Below, piece by piece: positions 1 through 11,011 of a stretch of DNA of 64,000 nt. Position 1 is the first letter of the stretch; the number at the start of each line of letters is the position of its first letter. The DNA is taken from the NCBI GenBank assembly GCA_026874595.1, contig CM049310.1:15042058-15106057 (forward strand), read 5' to 3'. This DNA comes from Sipunculus nudus (taxonomy: Eukaryota; Annelida; Sipuncula; Golfingiida; Sipunculidae). The translations under genes and the position numbers were made by a program. The notes below the pieces were generated by a model. That model was not told where the DNA came from. It saw only the letters and a list, made by a program, of their open reading frames with translations, and searched no databases.

Positions 1-2815
1 TGAAGTCTTCTATTTTATTTTCCTTTATACACTATTCACGTTTAAATATGCATATGTGATTTTAAAGAAAGAAGAAAGAAAAACTTTTATTTTCATTTTT
101 AAAATGTAAAGCGCCTTAGCACATTATATAATGAAATTGGCGCTCTTTAAATTTTAATTATAATTATTATAATAGTTATAATAATAATAATAGCAATAAT
201 TTAATGAAATTCATTTAATGTGATAAATGTAATATTTTACTTCAAAATGAAATCAACTTAATATCGTCAATCTTGTCTTTAACGTCCTTGAGTTACATTC
301 TCCAAATATAGTTTATGCAATGTTTACCTCCTGGTAAACTGCTTACTTAATTTAAATAATATAAAAGATTTCAAATGAGATCACAATCCGGTAAAGCAAT
401 GGTTGAAACCTTAAAACAGTCACAATGTTCATTATTGAACACCGCCTTATTTACATAAATTATACTTACTAGCTGAAAAACCCGGTATACCAGGCTTATT
501 ACCGGGGTTGGGGAGATATTTTAACTGAGATGTGGAATGTTGGCTCATTTTTTATTCGAAAAGTTAACAGAAAATATAGGTTTTTAGTGGATAACTGTCT
601 CAATAAGATATGTATAAATATTTTTTTTTACATTTATTTTGTTGCGCTGTGCTCGTGGCAAGACATTCATACCCCGGTATGTTTACCTTGAAAACTTTGT
701 CAGTTATGATGCTTACATTGTGAGCTGAAATGAGACGCGGGGGCATTCAAATTTTCGGTGATATTTGACTGGATTCTATCGTTGGACGTATAAACATTAG
801 GTTGATGTGCATGAGGAACACATGAATTACTTATTAAATGTACGTTGCAAGGAAACTGTCCCTGAAGAAAGAAACAGAAATATGCATACCTGTAAGTAGC
901 AGAAGCTGACCCAACGGGACTCCATGCATAGGGTCCGTATCCAATTTTCAGCCACCGCAACCTTTTTTTTATCATATCAAACAAATTTTGAGGCCTAAAC
1001 CCCCGCCACCACTCCACCCCACCCCATGCACCCCTGTTCCTAAAATTAGGACCTTGAATTAGGTTTTGTCATTAATCCTCCTGGGTTGAACTCTCATAAG
1101 CGAGAAACATGTGTTTTTTTTCTGTTCTACTGACCACGCACTTGGGTGGGAGCCTCGTTCAAATGTAAGGCCAGACATGCTCAAATCCCTCACTGAAAGC
1201 AAGCGTTATTCATATTAACAATAGTCCTTAATAGTGTTCGAGGTTGAGAGACCACGATGCACGCATTCCGGTCATTGCCGAAGGCAGTTCGGCTGTGCTC
1301 GGTCTAACCTCCGTGCAAGCCAGTAAAAACCGGAAAAATTACTCAAAATTATATGTACAATAAAAATTATTTATTCTCATATCGCCTATGTCACTGCGGG
1401 GATAATGACCTTGAAAATGATGTATGGCACAGTATTATACACAACGCGATTTAAGAGAACATTGCATGCGAACAAACGTGAACAGAATTCCTTTTATAAG
1501 TATTAGATAGATACGGTGAATATTATAATAGCATGTATCTCTGAATTTTCTTTCTTTCAGTAAATTACAATCAAACGTTATAGAACAATATCCCAAATTC
1601 ATACGTTTGCGGGTGGCACGTATATCTCAATATATATCGACGAGTATATATAGGACGAGTACGATTGACGAGGATTCTGATAATTGAAAATAAACGTGAT
1701 TATCGATGGCTCTGACAAGAATCGATACGATATTACCTGACACGATATTACCTGATACGATATTACCTACTAGTCCCATTTGCCTGAAAAGAATCGATGT
1801 AATTTGTTTAACATTTTTTTGTTTCACATGTATTGCCATGTATAGGAGTGAAAACAGAATTTGAGATTCAAATGCAACTGAATTAAGTAGTCTTACTTTT
1901 GCTACATTGAAACAACTAACATATAACCCTTTTTAACGTTGGGACAGGTGCGAGGAGCTTCAGCCGCCAGGTGACAAAGGCCAAGTTAATAGTGTTCTGA
2001 GCTGACATAGACCAAGTGATCTAAACTGGCGTATTTTCTGATAGAAGCGCGGCGATAGCGATTGATACCTTAATAATTTATAAGCGTATTATATATTTGT
2101 AAATACCGATATATTATATGGATTATCTCGGGCCGATAATTTACATTTCAGCCCTAATTTCATTCATAACCGACCACCGAACTCGGCCAGACTAATAAAC
2201 GATATCATAATCTCTAACGGCACTCGTATATATCCGAGTATATATCGTATATACAAATTTATCCGTAAATTCATCGACAACCGATACAATTCGAGGAACC
2301 GATTCCCTTACCAGGTGTATTAAATATACATGAATTATATTATTTTCTCGACATTGTGCGGTTAAGTTTTAGTAAAACTTTCGTGGCAAACATGCGGTTC
2401 AAACGTGGGCTCAGTGTAATATCGCATATAACGCTACGCCTGCGATCACCTATACAAATATAACAAGCTTTAAGCACGTAACATGGGTGTAGGCGTGAAC
2501 TGGGGATACTAAGTATGTTTTTTAATCAAAGTATGCGCAATGCAATAAATGTCAACCTACAGTTACTTCAAATTCCAATTCCAAAACAGCATGGCTTGTG
2601 CCCAGCGGCCGAAGGCAGCATCTGACAAAGCATTTGCAGTGTCTTGACTTTAAAACGGTGTTGTGATAAAAAAAAAGGACCACGGACTTGTACCGCCCAG
2701 CCAGCAGAGTAGGCAGCTGTGATAAAACCTAGTCGTTTGAGAGTTAGGGACGAGAGTCATTTTGATCAGAGACAACGTTCGAGGTAACAACTCCACCCTT
2801 TTGCGTTCATGAAAG
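1..2815. other. Intergenic DNA, no gene seen
   Basis: AT-rich DNA downstream of the minus-strand gene. I see no convincing exon. A 13-mer, ACGATATTACCTG, occurs three times at a 15-bp spacing (1727, 1742, 1757). The stretch from about 1600 to 2300 has many CG dinucleotides set in AT-rich sequence (TATCG, CGAGTATAT on both strands), unlike its surroundings, and may be an old transposon. A segment near 940-1080 shares the TCCTCCTGG and C-rich character of the MITE-like elements at 2816 and 9497. Confidence 0.5.
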
Positions 2816-3029
2816 CACAAGCGGATCCATCGGGAGGGTCCAGGGGGTCCGGACCAACCTTTTTTAAGAGTTTCAGACAAAATTTTGCGACCTGGACCCC
2901 CCCCCCCCCCCACCTTTTCATGGCCTGAGGATCTTTTTTTTTTAGGGTTTTCATTAGTCCTCCTGGATTGCCCCCCCCCCCCCCCCCCCCACACACACAT
3001 ACTTTTCCTAAATCCTGAATCCACCCCTG
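2816..3029. mobile_element. hAT-like MITE with poly-C tracts
   Basis: The left end reads CACAAGCGGATCCA and the right end CTGAATCCACCCCTG, whose reverse complement CAGGGGTGGATTCAG resembles hAT-type terminal inverted repeats (CAGGGGCGGATCC style) common in invertebrate genomes. The interior holds GCGACCTGGACC followed by C15, and TCCTCCTGGATTG followed by C20. A second copy with the same interior order lies at 9497-9646. No clean 8-bp target-site duplication was found, so the hAT assignment is inference. Confidence 0.5.
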
Positions 3030-3639
3030 GATAGCACCAAGTAGTTCTTGGTTGCTATCAGCCAAATCCTGATTCGCTCTGGGGCTGTTAACACATAATG
3101 ATATGCAACCTTGTGATTAGGCTATCACAATTGTGCTGAGTACCAGTCTATTTTTTCATATAAACAGGTTACTGACAAGCATGTATTATTTACTCGTTTA
3201 GCGCTCAGAAAAGGGCTGGGGACTGTTTATATATTTGACTGAAATCTGTTTGAGACAATATTTGTAATAATAAGGATCCAAGCGCCTGTGGACGGATCAC
3301 ACCATATTAAGTAAACGTCTAACCGACAGATGGCTCTAAAATTCAACTTGCTGCTTTGTCGAGAGGGTTCAGTCGCAAGGACTTTTGTTTAAATGTCAAA
3401 CGTGAGAATTTACAAAAGTTTTACAATAATGTCTGTCTGAGACTGGTCAATATGCTCCTTTTAACGTAGCCTGACATTAATCAAGTCCGTTTATGAACAG
3501 ACTGCAGGCTTTTTAGCGGAGATTTTCATCTTTGCTGAGTATTAGCCACTGGTGTGTGTGTGTGTTATTTCGTCCGTTATAACTGAGCACGAATCTTTAC
3601 TGTGAAGATTCGAATCTTCTTATTCCACATTCAGACAGG

Positions 3640-3641
<2 letters not shown>

Positions 3642-3733
<92 letters not shown>
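3642..3733. repeat. (AT)n microsatellite
   Basis: About 90 bp of nearly uninterrupted AT dinucleotides, with two small interruptions (GTATA, ACATA). It directly abuts the start of the LTR-like element at 3736, and another AT tract follows that element at 4676, so the element appears to sit inside an AT array. Confidence 0.95.
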
Positions 3734-3735
<2 letters not shown>

Positions 3736-4425
3736 TGTTACAGGTGTCTGTTTTGTAGTGCGCAGGAGTGTTACATGTGTCTGTTGACATTCTGATTCGT
3801 GTAGCGCAGGCATAGTTCTTTGCTATGGGAACCTCGCTTGTTGGGCGCTGGCTTGCGTGTGGGGTCTTAAGCGTAGAGACACAGTGTTCTTTGTTCTTGA
3901 TGTTTTTGGTCTGTTTATGTGCGTGTGTATTTTTCTTTGGGAATTTTCCATTTCTAGAATTTTCGGGTGAGAAGCTATAAATTAGGAGCTGTGTTTAGAG
4001 CCGACAGAAAGGAAAATACCAGCGAGCACTACGAGTGTTACTTTCTCATCAGTTTTAGGACCTTTTCCGATTATTGCAGTGGTGTCAAATATTTAACGGA
4101 CTTTATACAGATTTAATACGGACTGTCTCCAGTTTGCCTTTGGATAATTACTTTTTACGTGGATTACTGGTGTTAAAGAACTCTTTTTGAGCTGCCATAG
4201 TGATGGTATCCAGAATTCAAAGCCTAGGATCCGGACACTCTGGTACTGTACATTTTATTGTGATACTGTGTAATTATATTGATTAAGTGTACTGTAATAT
4301 TAGGATTGATCTGAGAATAAACTATAATTATTTGTTAACAAAAAAAGACTGACCTTTTTATTCATCCCCTAGACATTTTATGCTGCCTAGTGTAACAGAA
4401 TCTGATTTTTCTTATCTTCGTAACA
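3736..4425 (+). mobile_element. LTR of a Gypsy-like retrotransposon
   Basis: A 690-bp segment begins TGTTACAGG and ends CTTCGTAACA, so its outer six bases form a perfect TGTTAC/GTAACA inverted repeat as expected of LTR ends. Inside are a TATAAATTA box at about 3976 and an AATAAA at 4316-4321, in the order promoter then polyadenylation signal. Three bases after the end comes a primer-binding-site-like TGGGGGCTCGTC. No gag or pol is present, so this is an internally deleted copy. The clade cannot be set without coding sequence; Gypsy is a guess from the PBS and terminal bases. Confidence 0.65.
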
Positions 4426-4428
4426 AAA

Positions 4429-4440
4429 TGGGGGCTCGTC
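4429..4440 (+). other. tRNA-Pro-type primer-binding site
   Basis: TGGGGGCTCGTC matches the first 12 bases of the known tRNA-Pro primer-binding site used by many LTR retroelements; the match then decays. It lies 3 bp after the LTR end, which is the expected position for a PBS. Confidence 0.6.
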
Positions 4441-4544
4441 AAACGTGACGGTAAAACTTTGTGGCCCAGGGAATAAGCTCACCAAATTGTGACTCCTGGG
4501 ATTATTAGTCTTGTTCTGATAACAGAACGCTCGTAAGAGGGGTG

Positions 4545-4671
4545 TGTTACAGGGTGACATAAAAGCGGACTGAACTGTCTCGCTAGTGAAGCTTGTTGCT
4601 TGTTGGTACACCGGACTTGTGCGACACCGCCATGGATTCGAATCCCGGAACGGCTCAGAATTTGTCTTCGT

Positions 4672-4675
<4 letters not shown>
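4545..4675 (+). mobile_element. Short LTR-ended, tRNA-like element
   Basis: The segment begins TGTTACAGGGTGAC and ends TCTTCGTAACA, repeating the outer bases of the LTR at 3736-4425. It could be a truncated second LTR. Between the ends lie a D-arm-like GTTGGTA and a T-arm or B-box-like GGATTCGAATCC (about 4634), so a tRNA-derived sequence lies within it. (AT)n follows immediately. Either a SINE inserted into a deleted LTR element, or a tRNA-LTR chimera, would explain this. Confidence 0.4.

Positions 4676-4727
<52 letters not shown>
4676..4727. repeat. (AT)n microsatellite
   Basis: About 52 bp of pure AT dinucleotides directly after the GTAACA end of the LTR-like element. Confidence 0.95.
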
Positions 4728-4729
<2 letters not shown>

Positions 4730-7700
4730 AATCCCAAATATTAGGAAAATGAACGATACATTATTGAGTACACTTCATACAGAACATGAGGTTTTATTGA
4801 ATGCATTTATTTTATTGCGATTGCTCCTGGTATATATCTGTGGCCCTTTAAAGTAATTTATTTATCAGTATATTATCTATTTAATGTAAAAGATTGTAAT
4901 AGTGTGTGTATCAAATTGCTGAATTTGATTTGCTTTCTCATTTTAGATGGATTTGATATTTTTTTCATAAATTAACGCTTCATGTTCAATGAGTTAGCGA
5001 AAAAACTAGATCACAATAAGGGACAAATGAAATTAAATGACATATATTTAATTTCCTTTTTTGAAACAGGTTGACTGTTGCATATAAAGTTGTATTATCG
5101 TTCCGTGTGCTTCCATCCTGTTACATTCAACTCACTTTTATCTGTTTTTTTCCCCAAACATGTCACTGAGACATTCAGCTGAGTACCATGACCTGTGGGT
5201 CACTTTTTGTGGTTTCACGCAGTGAGTTATGGGAAACCTTCTTCAAAAAATCCCGGATATATACCATGCATGATAAAAAGTGACAAGAAAGCGCTCTGTT
5301 TTACTTCTTCAAATGCACCTGGCCAATATAATTAATGCATGAACGGCTGAATGATCAGCTCCCAGGAGTCAATTCACGATAGGTCAAATAAAGCTACGGT
5401 AAACTCCCCATATGGGTTTACGGATCTTGTTTCTGAGAAAATTAATAATAGAACTACAAATAAATGAACAGATAATAGTATGCCATTCTTATGTCCTGAA
5501 TATCAAATACGCCTAACAGACAGGCCTGAAGCAGGAGCGTGAAGTAAAAAATGTTAAATAACATATGTTAGTACTCGCAGAGTTCGAGCAGACGCGAACA
5601 ATTCGTGCCACACGTGTTGTGCGTGTTTTTTCCGTACGACCACGGTTTGCGGAAATAATGAATGCCCTGCAACACCCAGCTGCGTTCTGAGCACCTGGCC
5701 GTGTCATATTGTGCAAGTTTACCATCAGAGGGGCTAAATCAGTAGGATGGTCACAGCCACAATTGTGTGTGTGTGTGTTTTTTTTTTAATCTTTGCACGT
5801 GTCAGAACAGATTTTTACTCTTAACGTGTCTTCTCTGGTTTGACGACACATCAGTGATGCATGACTCGAGTCCACCTTTTGAGGGACTCTCTCTCAGACT
5901 TGAACTCGGGGGTCCTGAGATATCAGGCCGAGTACATTTCGAGTCCAAGGGAAAAAGACAAACTAGGACGTTCAGATGAGGGAACACACTCCAATATAGG
6001 TACTCGTATATGTGAACAATGTACATTATATTTGGAAAAAAAATTAAGATTGTAAAGATAAATCTACCACAGCATCGGGAGGTTAATGTTTTCAAACATG
6101 AAAACATTTAAACTATAACATATTTTAATGATAATCTCGAATATCCGATTGAAAGTGTTTAAATTAAAGATATTTGATTGGACTCAGACTCGAGTTCTAA
6201 AAGACTCGGATTTCAAGCCGGTGGACCTGGCTTCGATCATAAAGAACTGGGATTCGGACTGGGACTGGGTGGGGGGGGGGGGGGACTGGTACTCGAACTT
6301 AGTCTCAGATGGTGCGGACTCGACTGCAACACATGACATCAAAATACGAAAATGGGATATTGGATGTGGAACACCATATGGTGTAAGTTTGACGTGGTAA
6401 CTATTACTTCGCGGCAAATAGATCTGGCCAGGAATGAAGAGAATTACAAAGACCACCACCCCCAGTCCCCGTTCTGCTCCTGATTGTAACGTGTGGATGA
6501 GCAGCCAAAGTTCCCCGAAAAAAGGAAACTTACAAACTCTAATGAAAACAATACCTCGTTTTCTGACGTAGTGTTGTATTATGTATTACAATTTAAGCCC
6601 ATTTAAGTACTGTATTATGCATATTATGAACAAATTAATATAATTTCTTCATTGCTAACGTAATGAGTATTATGAATTAAAATTTAAACCCATGTGGTTA
6701 CTGTATTATAGACACTAGCTTATCGTATCCGTTCGTTATTTTGTACTTGAAGAAAAGTTTAGTTGTATCCCAGTAAGACAGAATATAATGAACACATACC
6801 CGTTACGGGTGAAGATTTTTATAGCCCATAGTATTAACATGCCTACAGATAATTTGTACACTAATAAGCAATAGATAAGGCAAAGGTTTATTTCAAACAG
6901 TTCTTAGCACATATTTTATTAATCGATTCAATGTAGGTTGCTTATGCTCTAGGAAATATTGAACTTTTGTAATGTCTAACTCTAGGAATCTCAGAAACAC
7001 AGGGGGAGTGCCTGAGGCCTCGATACACAATCGTAGTTGCCAGCCGGTGGCGCTGCGATAGAACCATTGAAAATTACTCCCCTTAGGACACACTTTGCAT
7101 CATTCTTCACATATCAAGACCAAAAACGTGCATATCCGAAGCGTGGCCACAGAAACAGAGAGAGAGAGAGAGAGAGAGAGCGTCCTTTGGTGCTAAAATT
7201 ACAGCTATAATATAATATGCAAATAACGCAACATTATTTGCAAAAATGAAATGATAAATTACACGTAGTTGTTTCAAGTTTATATCCGCTTGCCGCGTCG
7301 TGAGAATTACGGTGTGGCTTTGACATTACTTATGTGATATGTTTACTAGCCTTTGGCCCTGGACGCCTATATAATACATATCATGTTATACTAGGAAGAA
7401 ACTTGAAACGCTTATCACAAACAGGCACGACTTCCAGTTTAATCAATAAAAGATCTTCCGAACTGTTAAAATGTCAGACAAGAATCAATGCAAAACTCGT
7501 GACTAGCTCTGCACAACTAGTAACGTATATATATATATACATATATTAATATATCGGTCTACTGGAAAATGTTCCATACAACTTTGGGAATTTAAATTAT
7601 TCCATAACAACTCGAACCAAAACCTCTGCATTTGCCCATATGAACAAAATATTTTGTTACACGTCCAAATAGTAATGTTAGTGTCCAGTAACGGAAAGTT

Positions 7701-9496
7701 GGTTAAAGTATATAACTTCTTCATTTAAGGCAACTGTGAATTTATAACGTACCAGGGTATATTTTAAGGACATTATAGAACTGCAAAAACCTGTAATTAT
7801 GCACTCCCCTGTCGGCAAAAGGTGAGGCCGAGAGGACCAAACTATAAGCAGTTGGCGGCCAGTGGACCAGCATCATCGCAGTCATAGTGCTTTTAATTTT
7901 AAGGCTGGACCATTACCAAAAGGTATTGAGTTTGTGACGTCATCATTAGTTCATGTAGGTGACAAGTCACAATGGAGCAGGTTATTTTCACTTTCGGCAG
8001 ACCTCGGCAGAGTCCGTTGGCTTCTAACCTCGGATGTACATAGGGGGCTGTTATGAAAAGTTCTCCGGCAATGCAAGGTCAAAGCCAGGTCAACTGCACA
8101 CCTGTTAAGAGCAAAAACAGTGTTTTTTTTATGCAGGTACCTATGTCAAAATGTTGTATAAAGCAGTTCATAACAAGACAGCGCAAACGTGCATAATACG
8201 CACGTTGTGTATCCGGTGACCTCTGACCTCATTAAATATGCGTGAATTTTTGTGAGAATGTAATTCAGGTGAAAAACTTAATTGGTTAATATATATACTG
8301 AGTTTCATCAAAATCCATGCAATTTTTGGTAAGTCGCCGTGATGCCACCAAAGTTTGGTGAACTCTGACCTTATTAAATATGCGAGGATTTTGTATGAAA
8401 TCAGAATTAGGCGAGATATTATATAGATTAATATTTCTGCTGAGTTTAATCAAAATCCATCGTTTTCCTCGTAAGTTATTCCAGTAGATCCTAGTAAATC
8501 TTTTTGAGAAATAGTGTCACATATGAAATGTAAAACTTTTGTATAAAAAAATAAAATAAAATAAATCATTTAAGTGTGACCAAAAACCTAATCAGTATTT
8601 CATACTGTAATCTCTTTGGTCTAGGCAAGTATTTCATAGCTGAATGAACCTGACTGTTATTTAGAAACAGGATGTGGTAGTGTGTACATATATATCTGTC
8701 ATTATATGACAAAGAATCTAAAGTTGGTGCTATATTACCCTTTCATTGATAATATAAATATTATATGTTTGAATGAAAATATGCCGTTATATATAATTAT
8801 CATAGGAATATGACAGACTGTTTGTGCACTTATAACAGAGACAATTTTAAGTTCCTGGCCAGAACAAACTTAAGTTATAAAATTGCACATATCCAGAATT
8901 ACAAATGCACATATTTTTTTATAACAGCAGAACTAGGGGTCAACTGCATGTTGAATACACACTGCAACATATTTACCCAAAATTAACATTTAACAGCTTA
9001 AAATACAGTCAGTTGGTGAAATTTAATGAATCCAATGGCAAATGTGCCTTTTTACTAGATTATTAAAGTTACCATGTCATATACTAAGGCAGACTTGTTC
9101 ACACACATATTACTTCCTAACAGAACAGCCATAAACAGATCGGTTAACAAGCGTTCCAGCAGAGAGGAACACGCACTGTTCAAGCGAAACTCCTGCCTTT
9201 TCAAAGAATTCAAAACATATTTAGAAAAAAAAACCAGGACAATGTCCGAGAATTCCGGAAAACAGTGGTATATTTGACCTGAAGTTAACCTGTATACTTG
9301 TTATCTTGCGGTTTCTTGGTGCTTGTCATTGATATATTCATACATGCATGTTTAAAGTATCGTATAGACTCTAAGTGGTGATTAATCCGATCAAAGGCTA
9401 TTCGGATATCACTGACTTGCTTTCATACTGTCTTTAAGAGTGCGTATTCGGATTAACTTGGGGTGTGTGTCCCGTGCAAGTACGCATGCGCACTGG
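4728..9496. other. Intergenic DNA, no gene seen
   Basis: AT-rich sequence with short open frames only; none shows domain-like composition or splice context. It contains a G14 tract at 6271-6284, a (GA)n tract near 7155-7180 and a short TA run near 7528. The dispersed repeat at 8221-8480 is listed separately. Confidence 0.5.
8221..8480. repeat. Tandem copy of a dispersed repeat
   Basis: Two similar units of about 120-135 bp follow each other. Each runs CTCTGACC, then ATTAAATATGCG, then GAGTTTCATCAAAATCC (or a near variant), then a GTAAGT stretch. Related but more diverged sequence recurs at about 41463-41870. Such segments are typical of old transposon fragments scattered through invertebrate genomes; the family is not identified here. 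Confidence 0.5.
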
Positions 9497-9646
9497 CATG
9501 AGCGGATCCATTCGACCGAAGCAAACTTTTTTTTGCGACCTGGACCCCCCCCCCCCCCCTTTCCGGACGCGGGGACCTTTGTTTAAGTGTTTCCTCAGTC
9601 CTCCTGGTTTGGACCCCCCCTTTTCCTAAATCCTGGATCCGCCCCT
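9497..9646. mobile_element. hAT-like MITE, second copy
   Basis: Left end AGCGGATCCATTCG and right end CTGGATCCGCCCCTG are inverted-repeat-like. The interior carries GCGACCTGGACC plus C15 and TCCTCCTGGTTTGGAC, the same order as the copy at 2816-3029. It is shorter than that copy because the left arm is reduced. No clear target-site duplication. Confidence 0.5.
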
Positions 9647-9766
9647 GACACGTTTTTCTGCGTTTTCAAATACACATCTGTAAGTGCGGTTTTCATGTTT
9701 TAGCTCTTCAATATGTTACATATCGGACCTTATTCGTATACCTTCCAGTTTACCTATCGCTACATA

Positions 9767-9913
9767 CAGTGGACTTAGAGGGGGCACACGCCTCATGTTT
9801 TTCGACATCAAAACCTGAGCAAGAGAATAAAATATGCATGCCTTTGCTCACCAAGCCAGCGTGTCGAGTCCCCACTTTTCTAAATCCTTTCTAAAATCCT
9901 GTATCCGCCCCTG
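9767..9913. mobile_element. hAT-like MITE, about 147 bp
   Basis: Left end CAGTGGACTTAGAGGGGG and right end CTGTATCCGCCCCTG (reverse complement CAGGGGCGGATACAG) form imperfect terminal inverted repeats of the same general class as the two copies above. It lies only 120 bp from the 9497 copy. No perfect 8-bp duplication is seen at its borders. Confidence 0.45.
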
Positions 9914-11005
9914 ATATGAACCGGTAGCAAATCTGCATAAATTAACTCATGGCTTAATAATCCATGTTATAACCAACACTGATTTTATGTTAAACATCTT
10001 AGCTCGGAGGAAGTTCGGAAAAAGCGATACCTTGTGTCGGCCACGTGGCTGTTGACATTACCAAGGTAATAGCTGGCATTTCATATTTGACACCGGAGTC
10101 AGCCAAATGGCACATGCCATAATGACGTCACAGAGAACAAACCGACCAAATACAAATATAAAGAGGTGTGTGTAGATATTAAATAAATTTTTAACCGTAT
10201 CCAGGGCCCAGTATTAGCTCCGTCCGGTATCATGAGACTGCTGGGGGAAATTATATTAATTAGAATATGTTCTTGCACATTCAGTTATGTTTAGTTGTCT
10301 CATCTGTAGTTACGATCCCATAGGCAGCGGTAACGCTATGCTCAACTATTCGCTACACTGCACGCTGCATAAAACCGCGTTTGCCGGTCAGGTTTGGCCA
10401 CCAGGCGGTGCTGTCTATCTGGAATTCCCCCTGCGTAATATTTAACCAATCACATTGCAGGTATCACCAGCACAAGCGGATGTTCTTCGAGGTACCGGTA
10501 ACTTTGCACAGCAGTGGAAAGCGCTTGGTAGCACAGACTTTTATTCCCCCTTTTTCGTCCCCATCGTTGGATGCTCCCGCCAAAATTTGTTTGCATTCAC
10601 TTATTCGGTCCATATTCCAAGTTTTATTCGTGCATTCGTGACTTTACATTTGTAATATTCCAGGATGGCGTTCCTGAACTCGGATCATGTGCCAGATCCA
10701 TACCAAAATCTAATTAATTCTTCATGACCTAAATATTTCATGAGATGTCATTCATGATTGCGTGAGTTTTGCTGTTAACAAACACAAACACACACACGGA
10801 AATGAACGCAGAATTTTACTCATAAAAACTTATCTTTTACTGCGTCTTATTATAGCTGATATCTTTCGAATAAAAAAAACAGATTTAAGGACCACTATTT
10901 CCTTAGTACGAATAGTGATTTTGTACTAATCATCTGCATGAATCTTTTAAATCTGAATACATTTTTTCATCAAATAAATGAATAAATGTATGGTGTAAAT
11001 GAGAC
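9914..11005. other. Intergenic DNA, no gene seen
   Basis: Mixed composition. Two overlapping open frames at about 10381-10655 have no recognisable domain or splice support and look like chance frames. Nothing else is evident. Confidence 0.4.
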
Positions 11006-11011
11006 TTTATT
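11006..11011 (-). promoter_or_regulatory. Candidate poly(A) signal, 4b isoform
   Basis: TTTATT on the plus strand is AATAAA on the transcribed minus strand. It lies about 2.7 kb past the stop codon of exon 4b. Other AATAAA-type hexamers occur between, for example near 12667, so the true cleavage site is unknown. This is a candidate only. Confidence 0.25.

Noticed and set aside
2650-3065. Minus-strand open frames with glycine runs
   Set aside because: The Gly runs come from poly-C tracts in a MITE-like element; no conserved domain.
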